Shown: piece after piece, positions 28,501-37,560 of the stretch | How the letters are laid out: each line of letters begins with the position of its first letter | How positions within the stretch are numbered: position 1 is the stretch's first letter | Assembly: GCF_004210375.1 (NCBI RefSeq) | Contig: NC_134825.1 | Span: forward strand, 8,742,001 to 8,806,000 | Direction of reading: 5' to 3' | Source: Tachypleus tridentatus | Lineage: Eukaryota > Arthropoda > Merostomata > Xiphosura > Limulidae | DNA: 64,000 nucleotides | Position numbers and translations under genes: made by a program | Notes under the pieces: generated by a model | Told to the model about the DNA's origin: nothing | Database searches by the model: none | What the model saw: the letters and a program-made list of their open reading frames with translations, nothing else

Positions 28501-31500
28501 AAGTAAATAGCAGATGTGTTTTAATTATGATAAATGCAAGATGTTGTGTGTGAGTTATCATAATTTGAATTATAAGTATAATAAGGATGGGAATAACCCT
28601 AACAGCATCATGAAAGAAAAGAATCTTGATGTAATAGTTGATCAGCCTTTTAAACTGTCCAAGTAATGTGCTGCATCTAGTGGTAAGGCAAATAGGAATT
28701 TAGGTTGTACCTACAGAAAAGTCTAAAGAGGTTATTTCATTATATAGGTCTGTGGTTAGGCCACATTTTGAGTATTGTAATATGCTGCATCTAGTGGTAA
28801 GGCAAATAGGAATTTAGGTTGTACCTAAAGAAAAGTCTAAAGAGGTTATTTCATTATATAGGTCTGTGGTTAGGCCACATTTAGAGTATTGTAATGTGCT
28901 GCATCTAGTGGTAAGGCAAATAGGAATTTAGGTTGTACCTACAGAAAAGTCTAAAGAGGTTATTTCATTATACAGGTCTGTGGTTAGGCCACATTTTGAG
29001 TATTGTGTTCAGTTGTGGGCTAGTTACCTTAGACACTGAATATTTGGGAAGAGTTCAGAGAAGGGGTACTAAAATGGTGTCTGGTATGGAGGAGTTGTCA
29101 TGTGAGATGTTGAAATCTCAGATTGTTCTGGTATGGAGGAGTTGTCATGTGAGATGTTGAAATCTCAGATTGTTCTGGTATGGAGTTGTCATGTGAGATG
29201 TTGGAATCTCATTGTTCTGGTATGGAGGAGTTGTCATGTGAGATGTTGAAATCTCATTGTTCTGGTATGGAGGAGTTGTCATGTGAGATGTTGAAATCTC
29301 AGATTGTTCTGGTATGGAGGAGTTGTCATGTGAGATGTTGAAATCTCAGATTGTTCTGGTATGGAGGAGTTGTCATGTGAGATGTTGAAATCTCATTGTT
29401 CTTGTATGGAGGAGTTGTCATGTGAGATGTTGAAATCTCATTGTTCTGGTATGGAGGAGTTGTCATGTGAGACGTTGAAATCTCAGATTGTTCTGGTATG
29501 GAGGAGTTGTCATGTGAGACGTTGAAATCTCAGATTGTTCTGGTATGGAGGAGTTGTCATGTGAGACGTTGAAATCTCAGATTGTTCTGGTATGGAGGAG
29601 CTGTCATGTGAGACCTTGAAATCTCAGATTGTTCTGGTATGGAGGAGCTGTCATGTGAGACGTTGAAATCTCAGATTGTTCTGGTATGGAGGAGCTGTCA
29701 TGTGAGACGTTGAAATCTCAGATTGTTCTGGTATGGAGGAGCTGTCATGTGAGATGTTGAAATCTCAGATTGTTCTGGTATGGAGGAGTTGTCATGTGAG
29801 ACGTTGAAATCTCATTGTTCTGGTATGGAGGAGTTGTCATGCGAGATGTTGAAATCTCATTGTTCTGGTATGGAGGAGCTGTCATGTGAGATGTTGAAAT
29901 CTCAGATTGTTCTGGTATGGAGGAGTTGTCATGTGAGACGTTGAAATCTCATTGTTCTGGTATGGAGGAGTTGTCATGCGAGATGTTGAAATCTCGGATT
30001 GTTCTGGTATGGAGGAGCTGTCATGTGAGACGTTGAAATCTCAGATTGTATTATCTTGGAAAAATAATATAGAGATCTTGAGATTGTGAAGGGAACTGAT
30101 AGTGTTGATGCATCATTATTTACAGTGGGAACAGTAAGACAAGGGGGGGGACACAAATTTTGACAGAGTTGGAGTTATCTTCAGCTAAGAGAGTTTCATT
30201 TTTCTGGCAGGGTGGTTGGCTTTCAGAATGGGTTGCCTTTGGATGTTGTGGAGATAGTAAATTTAAACAAGTTTAGGAGAAAGCTTGATGACTATGAGTG
30301 ATAAAGGCTACCATTAAGATTTTGTTTTTAATAGTTTTAGTTTATAAGTTGTTACAAACATTAGTTTATGGTAGTTTAAGCTCAGGACATAAATTTAACG
30401 TTATTTTTCATACAAATAATAAAAATTTGATAATGAATAAGTAAAATACTATTTTAAAAGTTGGTAAACAAGGATAATATGAGTGATAATGGGAAACCAT
30501 CTTGAAGTTAAAATGTAATCTTAAGACGGCTGGTATGGTTTTAATATCATGCCAACCATTTCAAGAATACAGGGATTGTATTAACAGTAGTACTACATCT
30601 ATAATAGGAAAATAATTTAAGTGTAAACAAAAGAAATATAAAATTAGAAACATTTATTTTTTTTCTATTAAACTAAGTATGTCAATAAATATTTAATAAT
30701 TTTATAATTTTGTATTTATGAATTATTTATGAAATATCTTACATCACTTGAAGCATCTTAAATTTTACTTCAAAATTATGTTAGTCAGAGAATGTTTTAC
30801 CTGGCATGGCCTAGTGTTTATAGAAAGGGTTCTCAACTCTCAGTCTTTGAAGCGTGGGACTATTATAGTGTGATGGTCAGTTCTGTTACTTAGAGGACTG
30901 CAAGGATCAGTGTTGAGTAGCTGCCTTCCTTATAGTTTGTCACTTCAACATTTTAAATAAGAAATGTATGGGAGTTATTAACTTACAAATATTGAGAAAC
31001 TTTTTAAAGTCTGGAACATCTGTGTATTCATTGATTATAGCTAAAATTTAAAATTTTGTTTACTGTTAGGCCACTCATGGTAACTATCATGGTTTACTCT
31101 TTAAACCACTAAATATATTTATCTTTATAAACTTGTGTCTGCAAACTTATAACACTAAATTGTGGGTTTTGACACCAATGGTGGGCAATTCATGGATAGT
31201 CCATTGTTTAACTTTTCACTTAACTACAAACAGTATGTATAAAAGATACAACAGTGTTGTGCAATATCATTTTATGAAAACTATTTAATTCAAAAAATAA
31301 ATTGTGTTGATTTATTTATTATAACAATAAATAATGTTTTTGAATTAAATATAAATTTTCACAGGGCTATTTTAAAGAATTTGCTGCATATTATGTATAT
31401 TAAAAATGGATATGTTACAGGAAAACAATATGTATTATAAAAATAAGAATGTTTAGCATATGAAAACAATGCTTTTGAATAGAGAAAAAATACAAGGAAG

Positions 31501-34110
31501 GTAAACCATATGCTTAATGCTTAAACAAAACAATGTATTTTAAATGACAGGTACCTTCTGGGTTTTGGATCAGTAACTTATTACTTAGGTTACAGTGCGC
31601 TACAAGACTTTTTTCCAACTATGGCTATGAAGCCCAACCCTATCTGTGATGACAGCTACTGCAGGTTACGACAGAAAGAATTCAAGGTGATTGCAGTTTC
31701 TTTTTGATGAAATCGCAATTAGTATAAGTTGAATTGCTTGATATATTTATTTGAAGTTTTTACTGATTAAGTAGATAATTTTCTGTTGTTCAAGCTAAAG
31801 TGTCAGTTATTTTTTTCATTCAACACTTTATGTTAATGATTTGGTTCTAGGTAAGACCATTATGAATATAAAACGTTTAGCTGTTTTAGACTTTAAATAG
31901 GTTATATTTTATTTATATAAATTTTAATAAATTGCTTATATTTTGAAATATTTGTTTTTTGAGCTCTTGATTAATGATTTTGAATAATAACATTTAATAC
32001 TTGAATTTTCTTTACTGTCTTAGGAAAGAGAAGTTTTGAAGCCAAAAGAAACATTGAAAGCACAAGAGGAAGAGAAGGTAGTACATGAAGACAATGACTG
32101 GGGTACTAAGTTAATTATTTACAAAGCTCTTGTTAAATGCCTTATTTGCTTATTGAAGCTCTTAAGTTTTAAAACATACACTTGAATACCTTTTAAATGT
32201 GCTCTGAAAACTATTCACTTTAACAAATCGTGGTTCCCTGGACATTAAGCTGTACCTCAGCATTCTTAAGTGGAACTCTAAATGTTTCTGTATTTACAAG
32301 TTTTTGTTATTGCATAAGAATTCTTATTTATTGTTGCTCTTTGTCAGGAATTTCTGTTGTTTCTGAAACTACTGAGGAAGAACTTAGGATGTCTGAAGGC
32401 GAATCTGTACCTGGTCTTGTAGAGGGTGTTACACTAGCTTACACAAAACCTGCCTCTACTGAGGTGACTCATTAATAACCATATACCTTATAGAATACTG
32501 ATAGTTTTAAATATCAAGAAATGATGTAAAATACGAGTAAAATGGCAGCTTGCAGGTAGGACCTATATTAACGCTCAGTTATACTTGACATAAGACATTA
32601 TGTTAGGCCTATTATAATTTTAAATACTATGTTCTTTACCTAGTCCTTTAGGGTTGTGCAAAAAAAATACTATTATCAATCACGTTTCTATTTAAATCCT
32701 TAATGGGTATTAGATTAAGAATATCGTGTTTAAAAATATAAATAGGCTTATAATTAATTATAATATCATTTCAGCAGTGTGTAAAAAGTGTTCACATAGT
32801 AACAGTTGATATTAACAATAGTATATTAGCAGGAAATCTAATAACACTAACATTTATATATTCCATGAGAAATTGGTTCATACTAATTATTGTACTTCAC
32901 TAATAAATACATAAGTGATGGGTATGTGTCAGATTATATTTTAAATTAAAGATAAATAATAAAAATCCCTACTTTTCCAAAGTGGAATGATTTTATTTGT
33001 GAATATTATCTAATTTTGACCAATGTTCTTAGCTACTGTTAGTTGAACAATGATCCACTCTATGTTAAATAAAATATACAGCGAGTACTTGGATTTATAT
33101 GTTGTTAAAGGAATGCTTTATCTTCTATTTTTCATTTTAGTACACTGAGGTTGAGTATGTTATGTTCAAACATTTTGCATTGCAAATCAGCATATGTAAC
33201 AGCTACATTCAGTATAACGTTGTGGTGGAACGGAATGTATAAGAACAACATTTTGACATTATTTAGTTTCCAATAGGAAGTGTGATGCTACAGAAAAGTT
33301 GTCACATTTTTAAGAATAATGTGTAATGGTCTTTCTAATGCAGAATATGTACATACTTGTCATAAAGGAGTATTCAGATCAGGAATTTATAATTTCCAAG
33401 ACTGGGATATCCATTTTAACCAACTAGAGGAACTGGGAACACCCATAAAGAAACCTGTAACAAGTCATACACCAGCCATAGTAAACAAAGTGCAGTGTGT
33501 TGTGTAACAAGTGAGAAGTTTTAAACATGAAATTTAAAGGTAAAATTCATTCACTTTCCCAACTAAAAGGATGCAACACAATGAGAAAGGATATCCATCT
33601 AGATAAGTGACTTGTAAATAAGCTGCTTCCAGTACATATCTGTTCAACTGTCACTCACCAGGTATAGTATCTGTAGATTTCTGTGCATTTGGAGTGTTGA
33701 AACAAGTGTTACGAACTGTTATACTTGTGAAGTAGATTCATTGTGAAAAGCCTTGGGAAAGAATGGTGTGCATTTTATGTGATATCTTTATCATGTAATC
33801 TTTTGCAAAGACACCTACAATGCAGAGCTATTTTCAAGATGAAATGTCATCAGATAGAGCATGACCAGATGTGTTGGCATAGAATGTAACAATGTGAAGA
33901 GGCTCCAAAATTGTTTTACTATATAGCATACTCAACTTCTGTAATATCATGTGATCTATAATTGTCATAAGTAAAAATCACAATTCTAAGACTTGAGCGG
34001 TATTTTACTGACACCTTTGTTTTTATATTTCAAAGGAACCTCAAGGGGAAAGTGTACAAGAAAGTGATAAGTCCCTGGAAGAACTGATGGCTCAGATGAA
34101 ATCACTCTGA
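19417..34110 (+). CDS. UBA5: UBA5, UFM1-activating enzyme (E1), 3' eight exons (partial)
   Basis: This gene encodes the E1-like enzyme that adenylates UFM1, holds it as a thioester and passes it to UFC1 (UFMylation, cytosol and ER surface). Coding exons: 19417-19503, 20517-20598, 23222-23326, 26931-27058, 31551-31686, 32024-32102, 32348-32463 and 34036-34110. All have AG/GT borders and matching phases. The joined reading frame is 808 nt, giving 268 residues and a TGA stop. Seen in it: [48 protein letters not shown], the zinc pairs CFAC and CDDSYC, the active-site cysteine in [13 protein letters not shown] (Cys250 in human UBA5), the acidic linker with DNDWGISVV (UFM1/LC3-interacting motif, WGIELV in human) and the tail [13 protein letters not shown] (UFC1 binding). 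The N-terminal third, including the ATP-binding glycine loop, lies upstream of the window, probably beyond the satellite. Overall match to UBA5 is very strong. The gene looks intact here. Confidence 0.96.
19504..20516 (+). other. UBA5 intron, unique AT-rich sequence
   Basis: No repeat family or exon recognised. An open frame at 20035-20238 shows no recognisable protein. Confidence 0.6.
20517..20598 (+). CDS. UBA5: UBA5 exon (window exon 2)
   Basis: Reads [20 protein letters not shown] followed by [16 protein letters not shown] is the conserved stretch after the crossover in UBA5 adenylation domains. Acceptor TTTTTAAG, donor GTAAGT at 20599, ending on a codon boundary. Confidence 0.95.
20599..22189 (+). 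other. UBA5 intron, unique AT-rich sequence
   Basis: No recognised element. Open frames at 21298-21534 (+) and 21583-21774 (-) have no recognisable domain and no exon borders that fit UBA5. Confidence 0.55.
22190..23095. repeat. 34 bp minisatellite in a UBA5 intron
   Basis: About 26 copies of a 34 bp unit built from ACATGTAGTGYGTACACTG and TTGTGTATAARCATT. The first copies are nearly identical, the middle (about 22440-22870) is scrambled by small insertions, and the right side is regular again. Each unit contains small self-complementary words (ACATGT, GTACAC or GTACGTAC). It lies 126 bp upstream of exon 23222-23326. Confidence 0.93.
23222..23326 (+). CDS. UBA5: UBA5 exon (window exon 3)
   Basis: Thirty-five whole codons: [20 protein letters not shown], then [15 protein letters not shown]. 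It carries the first cysteine of the first zinc pair; its partner is the first codon of the next exon. Acceptor TTTCAACAAG, donor GTAAGT at 23327. Confidence 0.96.
23327..23758 (+). other. UBA5 intron, unique AT-rich sequence
   Basis: No element or exon recognised before the SINE that follows. Confidence 0.55.
23760..24050 (+). mobile_element. tRNA-headed SINE, + orientation
   Basis: The head resembles a tRNA, with an anticodon-loop-like CTCGTAT and a B-box-like GGGTTCAAATCCCC. The conserved body contains CCCTTTCAGCCATAGGG, GTCAATCCCACTATT, GCCCAAGAGTTGG, CTCTAGTCTTACACTACTAA and TTGCACAAAATT, and an A-rich tail follows. This is the same family as the copies near 25.0, 38.5, 40.0, 42.5, 43.0, 45.0 and 49.1 kb. 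It is moderately diverged. Confidence 0.9.
24051..25006 (+). other. UBA5 intron, unique AT-rich sequence
   Basis: Nothing recognised in about 950 bp. Confidence 0.5.
25016..25290 (+). mobile_element. tRNA-headed SINE with target-site duplication
   Basis: Older copy of the same SINE family, with B-box GGTTCGAATCCC and body words TAAAAGAGTAGTCCAAGGG and AGCTGCCTTTCCTC. The 9 bp word CAGCAACAA occurs directly before the head (25007-25015) and after the tail (25291-25299), which fits a target-site duplication from LINE-mediated insertion. Confidence 0.88.
25635..25787 (+). mobile_element. Second tRNA-like SINE family fragment
   Basis: Carries CCCCACTGGTACAGCAGCAT, GTAGACTTACACTGC, TTTTTATCCCCATGGTGGGC, AGAGCACAGATAGCTCATTG and TTTGTGCTTAACTTTAAATA. 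Similar words recur near 31.14-31.23 kb and 36.24-36.36 kb, and on the other strand near 49.5-49.7 kb, defining a family distinct from the first SINE. Family assignment is by shared sequence only. Confidence 0.65.
25788..26283 (+). other. UBA5 intron, no recognised feature
   Basis: AT-rich unique sequence between a SINE fragment and the fold-back element. Confidence 0.45.
26284..26571. mobile_element. Fold-back element with two hammerhead-like cores
   Basis: The outer arms are inverted copies: GTGATGACGAGAAAACCCAC at the left matches GTGGGTTTTCTGTTATCAC at the right, continuing inward to ATACCAGC. Inside are two head-to-head motifs, each with a hammerhead-type core: CTGATGA then GAAAC on the - strand (26402-26376), and CTGACGA (26455-26461) then GAAAC (26476-26480) on the + strand. 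The 3' part shares AAGTGGGTTT and CCGTTTTTRCATAT with the hairpin at 48.9 kb, so this is a repeat family. Hammerhead motifs are known in Penelope-like retroelements. No element protein is seen here, so that link is inference. Confidence 0.75.
26572..26930 (+). other. UBA5 intron end
   Basis: Unique sequence leading to the acceptor TTAATTTTAG at 26921-26930. No other feature seen. Confidence 0.5.
26931..27058 (+). CDS. UBA5: UBA5 exon with the active-site cysteine (window exon 4)
   Basis: Begins [20 protein letters not shown] and continues [20 protein letters not shown], then TLK. The first Cys completes the CxxC zinc pair, and the Cys in GVCAAS is the UFM1 thioester site. Acceptor TTTTAG, donor GTAAGT at 27059. 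The last two bases join the next exon as Lys. Confidence 0.97.
27096..27440. mobile_element. Tc1-like DNA transposon fragment
   Basis: GTACAGGACTGTGTAAAAGT followed by GTTAAGAC at the left edge resembles the terminal repeat of Tc1-type transposons. The downstream sequence is AT-rich and open in no long frame. The right end was not found and no transposase motif survives. Low to moderate confidence, resting mainly on the terminal word. Confidence 0.4.
28669..29007. repeat. 114 bp tandem triplication inside the LINE
   Basis: The word TGCTGCATCTAGTGGTAAGG starts at 28669, 28783 and 28897, exactly 114 bp apart. Copies include GGTTGTACCTACAGAAAAGT and GGTTAGGCCACATTTTGAGT and differ by only a few bases. 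The unit is a multiple of three and lies in the ORF2 region encoding [10 protein letters not shown]. Confidence 0.95.
29081..30050. repeat. 43/47 bp minisatellite of about 21 copies inside the LINE
   Basis: The unit contains GGTATGGAGGAGTTGTCATG and TGAGATGTTGAAATCTC, followed by AGATTGTTCT (47 bp form) or ATTGTTCT (43 bp form). The array begins inside the ORF2 C-terminal segment directly after [11 protein letters not shown] and returns to LINE sequence at GATTGTATTATCTTGG. Local runs share GACGTTG or GAGCTGTC variants, showing stepwise spread. Confidence 0.94.
30311..30794 (+). other. UBA5 intron, unique AT-rich sequence
   Basis: No recognised feature. Confidence 0.45.
30795..30965 (+). mobile_element. 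Degraded tRNA-headed SINE fragment
   Basis: Keeps CCTGGCATGGCCTAGTG, TATAGTGTGATGGTCAGTTC and AGTAGCTGCCTTCCTTATAG in the family's order, but lacks much of the head and tail. An old copy. Confidence 0.6.
31130..31230 (+). mobile_element. Second-family SINE fragment
   Basis: GTCTGCAAACTTATAACACT, GGGTTTTGACACCAATGGTG and GGATAGTCCATTG align in order with the copy at 25.64-25.79 kb. Heavily diverged. Confidence 0.5.
31231..31550 (+). other. UBA5 intron, AT-rich
   Basis: No element seen. Ends at acceptor AAATGACAG. Confidence 0.45.
31551..31686 (+). CDS. UBA5: UBA5 exon (window exon 5)
   Basis: Reads [20 protein letters not shown], then [20 protein letters not shown] and QKEFK. CDDSYC is the second zinc cysteine pair (CxxxxC). 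Donor GTGATT at 31687, ending on a codon boundary. Confidence 0.96.
31687..32023 (+). other. UBA5 intron, AT-rich, no feature
   Basis: Short intron of 337 bp between confident exons. Confidence 0.7.
32024..32102 (+). CDS. UBA5: UBA5 exon (window exon 6), charged linker
   Basis: Reads [20 protein letters not shown], then HEDNDW plus one base of Gly. This is the charged linker leading into the UFM1-interacting motif. Acceptor CTGTCTTAG; donor GTACTA at 32103 is weaker than the others. Confidence 0.93.
32348..32463 (+). CDS. UBA5: UBA5 exon (window exon 7), UFM1-interacting motif
   Basis: Completes the W-G-I-S-V-V motif across the splice junction, then reads [20 protein letters not shown] and [14 protein letters not shown]. 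Acceptor TTTGTCAG, donor GTGACT at 32464. Reading through the donor would add only VTH before a stop, so retention of this intron would give a protein without the UFC1-binding tail. Confidence 0.93.
32464..34035 (+). other. Last UBA5 intron
   Basis: AT-rich unique sequence of 1.57 kb. An open frame at 33319-33507 has no recognisable domain. Confidence 0.6.
34036..34110 (+). CDS. UBA5: UBA5 terminal coding exon
   Basis: Reads [20 protein letters not shown] and MKSL, then TGA. The final [12 protein letters not shown] matches the conserved C-terminal UFC1-recruiting helix (SLEDLMAKMKNM in human). Acceptor ATATTTCAAAG. Confidence 0.95.
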   Translation, partial: EPQGESVQESDKSLEELMAQMKSL

Positions 34111-34131
34111 TTTGGAGTTTGTTTGTTTTTC

Positions 34132-34137
34132 AATAAA
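34132..34137 (+). terminator. UBA5: Probable UBA5 polyadenylation signal
   Basis: AATAAA lies 22 bp after the stop codon and is followed by a T-rich region (about 34190-34210). It would give a very short 3' UTR; a later site is also possible. Confidence 0.5.
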
Positions 34138-34510
34138 AAATGACTATTTATTGATGAAACTAATGGCTCGGGACATTATTCTGTACTTTTGTGTTCATTC
34201 CAATTTTTTTATATTATATTTGAAATGTTGTACAATTCCTGGTTAGTTTAATCAATGAAATATATTTTTATTAGGAAAAGGTGGGTAAAGGTGTCAGTTA
34301 TCTGATAAACATGTTAATATATTTTCAAAAATCATGAACTTTTTAACATTAGGCTAATATTTTCTGTTAACTGTTATAACACTTCAAAATATCAAATTGT
34401 ATTTTATCTATGTACATGGTTATATCATGAACTGCTATGTGTTGAACAAGTTTGGGTTATATTGTGGTATACATTATACCATATGAAACAAGTTTTTTTG
34501 AATTTTTTTA

Positions 34511-34693
34511 CTGCTGATTTATAGTCATTTTAAATTAATGTTGTTTTTAATGGCTGCTGATTTATACAGTCATTTTAAATTAATGTTGTTTTTAATGACT
34601 GCTGATTTATACAGTCATTTTAAATTAATGTTGTTTTGAATGGCTGCTGATTTATACAGTCATTTTAAATTAATGTTGTTTTTAATGGCTGCT
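34511..34693. repeat. 45 bp tandem repeat, four copies
   Basis: The unit contains CTGCTGATTTATACAGTCAT and TTTAAATTAATGTTGTTTTT. Starts are at about 34511, 34554, 34599 and 34644, the first unit being 2 bp short. Copies are nearly identical. Confidence 0.92.
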
Positions 34694-34736
34694 TTCTTAA
34701 TGCTAATTTGTTATGTATCATTCTGTTCTGATTTAG

Positions 34737-34785
34737 CCTGAGGTTACTAACCCAATTAATAAATCCAAAATAAAAAGAAAGACAG
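34737..34785 (+). other. Exon-like segment after the UBA5 stop
   Basis: Sequence between a good acceptor (CTGATTTAG) and a good donor (CAG/GTATGA) reads PEVTNPINKSKIKRKT in the phase that would follow exon 32348-32463. It could be an alternative UBA5 3' exon, a non-coding exon or chance. No homology is known to me. Confidence 0.2.
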
Positions 34786-35470
34786 GTATGATGCTTTGTT
34801 CACAGTTTTATTCACTAGCAGTAGGGGTACTTTTTAGATGTAGGCTGTCCTTCATATTTTGTTAATTATTCTGGAGTTTAAGAACTATTTATTGTTTATA
34901 TTTGTGGTGCCTAGTTAATGATAGTGAGATTCAAACTGGCAGTGCATAACATTTTTAAGAGAAATGAGATATTTTTCTGTTTTTTACTATTGTAATTTTT
35001 ATAGTACCTTGTTAATTTTTTAAAATGAAACTAAAATGTCTTTGTTTATCCTCCTCAAGGTTTATTGTTTATTTTGGATATTTCATTTGACAGGAAGAAA
35101 AACTTAAACTTTACCTGTTTTTAGATATTAAGGGTTGCTGTTACTAATTTCAATGTTTAGTAAAGAGAAAGAATCATTTGTGCTAGGCCTTTTTTTTATC
35201 TTTTCCAAGGAGTATAAGTATTTCTGAGCTCTCCAAAATTTGTACTGGTTCCCACCCCTGTTGATGTTTTCCAAAAAATGTAGTGAAAACAAATAGAAAA
35301 AGAACACAATAATATACCTAAATCTTCCATGGTTTCTGAATAAGTTTCTGTAGGTTAGGAGTTGATCACTTATTGAGTAAAGACTGAATTAATGAATGTA
35401 TTATCAGTCTATTCTGGTGTTTTGTTTTGATCATATATTAACAAACCCTCATATTGTCAAGAAATAAGGG
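34786..35470. other. Intergenic, no recognised feature
   Basis: AT-rich, with no ORF or repeat family identified. Confidence 0.45.
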
Positions 35471-35474
35471 GAAC

Positions 35475-35690
35475 TTGATATGTGACTTGCAGGTTCAAAT
35501 CCCCATCACTTGAATATGCTAGCCTTTTTAACTGTGAGGATATTATTATGTCAGTCCTGTTGTCCATTGGTAAGAGTAGTGTGTTGTTTTGACTAGGTGT
35601 GTTCTCTGTGATCTATCTTTGCTAAATTAGGAATGGCTTGGCCAGATGGCCCTAGTGTAGCTTTGTGCAAAATTCGAAACAAAGCAATCT
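35475..35690 (+). mobile_element. Degraded tRNA-headed SINE
   Basis: Retains the B-box CAGGTTCAAATCCCCATCAC, CATTGGTAAGAGTAG, TGCTAAATTAGGAATGGC and AGCTTTGTGCAAAATTCG in order, missing pieces of the body. Confidence 0.7.
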
Positions 35691-36238
35691 ACAAGTTTCT
35701 TCCAAATTTGTTTTAATTTTTGGTCTTGTGCTTCTTGACGGAACATCATTTTTGTAAAATGTTTTCAGTCAGGTGGGTTCTTTTGAATTTTTTTGTTGAA
35801 AATAGTGCAAGGTCTAGTCCGTGTAACAAAACTGAGTTGATTTCTTTAATCACTTTTTACTGACCCTACATTCACACAAGTTGAAGACCTAAGTTCACAG
35901 TAAACTTTGCAACAAAAGGTGCTTATTGTTCTAATTTTTTTTTCATTGGACATATTCTGTTAAAAACATAATAGACTTAATGCTGATGTCTTATGACAGG
36001 TCTAACTTGTATATGTTTAAACCATGACAAAATTATGCAGAACTAGATTCAAGAAATCATAAGTTTTATAGAAGGGTCATTGTGGTTTGTAACCTTTGTC
36101 TAAACTGAAGGGATTAGTGCAAATAACACAATAGTCAGCTGCATTCCTGTTTTCTAGAAGTAAAATTATGAAGTTAGTTTGAAAACTTCTGTAGCTGATT
36201 TAAGAAATACTAGAAGTAATTTCAATTAAATTCCTCCA
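35691..36238. other. Intergenic, no recognised feature
   Basis: Unique AT-rich sequence. Confidence 0.4.
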
Positions 36239-36360
36239 GTGACTTGAAGTAAGTTTGCAGGTTTGAAGTTAAAATTGAGTTTTGGTGTTCATTGTGGACA
36301 AAGCGCAGATCACCTGTTTTATAATTTTGTGCTTAACAATATAATCAACAAACCAACCAA
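36239..36360 (+). mobile_element. Second-family SINE fragment
   Basis: GTTCATTGTGGACAAAGCGC, AGATCACCTG and TTTTGTGCTTAACAATATAA follow the order seen in the 25.6 kb copy. Confidence 0.5.
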
Positions 36361-36476
36361 TAATTAGAAGCACTAAAATGATAGTCAATGACTTTTGTGT
36401 TTCTTCAGTTCATTAGTAAGTGCATGATTTTCAAAAATGGTTGAAGATTCATTAGACATTGGAACTTTTCATGACC

Positions 36477-36664
36477 TCATGAAACTTTGTAGAATGGATG
36501 GCAACTGTTTGTTGTGAGAACATAAGTGTAGAGGGCGATGTTTCAAAGGTCTTCCACCTTTTGTCTCTAGGTCAGAAGGCAGAAGACTTTTGCAACATTG
36601 TCCTCTACATTTGTGTCTCCACAATGGCAGTTGCCATTTCATTCTACAAAGTTTCATCATGAAT
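36477..36664. repeat. Fold-back hairpin with arms of about 90 bp
   Basis: Left arm words TCATGAAACTTTGTAGAATG, GTGTAGAGG and AAAGGTCTTCC appear reversed and complemented in the right arm as CATTCTACAAAGTTTCATCA, CCTCTACA and GAAGACTTTTG. Arms pair imperfectly around a short centre near 36565. The - strand of the left arm carries TTTGAAACATCG, which loosely resembles the GAAAC segment of the other fold-backs. No protein content. Confidence 0.8.
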
Positions 36665-37560
36665 ACTTTGCCTGAACAGTCCATCAAAGAACTTTCATTA
36701 CCTGTTTTTACCAGTGACTAATGGTAAATAACATCAAGTACGACAGTAACTTGAAGACCTAAAGGCAGGAAACCATGAAAATCTCATCAGAGAAAAATAA
36801 CATTGGTGTAGGGTTTACAGTGTTTAAAGTCCAGTGGTTTTTGCAAGGTTTGATGGAATCAAATGTGAATGGTTTTTTGCTGTGTTCTTCTCACTTATAT
36901 AGCACATAACAATGACTTCTCATCAAGTTAATGGCTTCCTAAATACATTGGAAATGGATCCACATTCTAGTAAGGCTGAAGTTACTGTAAACTAGCTCCT
37001 TTTCAGTGGTGTCCTAGGCATACACACGTTTTAAAATACTGTATACACAAGTTGCCATGTTTACTCTCTGAAACCGCATTTTCCATTATGATACATTATG
37101 TATTTGATGAAAAGGCCAATGTTAAATCACACGTTTTAACAAGCGTTTCAGAGATTCAGTGCAGTCCACATCAGTCTTCAGGCCTCTGACAAGATTTTGT
37201 TTGTCGAACCCTCCCACATAGGTTTCAGATCAAGTTTCTTCTAAACTGGGCCCTTTTGTCCTGAAACTCTCCACATTTATTATCACCATTGTTTAGCTTA
37301 TGTCTTGTAGGTATCTTTTTTATAAAACATTAAACAAAGAATACAAGAAAATTGAACTTCTAAAGAAAACAAGGAGACCATAATTTCCTACTAATGATTT
37401 TTGTGAACAGGCTTGTACATATTAAAAATGTTCTGTTCAAAGGTAGAGTTATATATACCCATTATTGGTGTATTATTACCTTATTTCATACACACCTAAA
37501 TAACTTTTATTACAGCCGATATAGTAAATTAAAACATATGTATACATTGAGGATGATTTC
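36665..37560. other. Intergenic, no recognised feature
   Basis: AT-rich, with no clear ORF or element. Confidence 0.4.

Larger units (their letters stand above)
27450..30310 (+). mobile_element. Decayed CR1-like LINE (ORF2) with internal tandem arrays
   Basis: Fragments of a non-LTR reverse transcriptase appear in order on the + strand, broken by stops and shifts: [20 protein letters not shown] (about 27640), a degenerate [18 protein letters not shown] (about 27760), [12 protein letters not shown] and [17 protein letters not shown] (28040-28187), [19 protein letters not shown] (about 28320), VVRPHFEYC (about 28985), [13 protein letters not shown] (about 29045) and the terminal [20 protein letters not shown] (about 30220). 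The order and motifs are those of CR1-type ORF2. The catalytic Y-DD box is not clearly intact. It is dead and inserted in a UBA5 intron. Confidence 0.85.

Noticed and set aside
33319-33507. 62-codon + strand frame in the last UBA5 intron
   Set aside because: No recognisable domain, no fitting splice sites, and the flanking exons join in phase without it.
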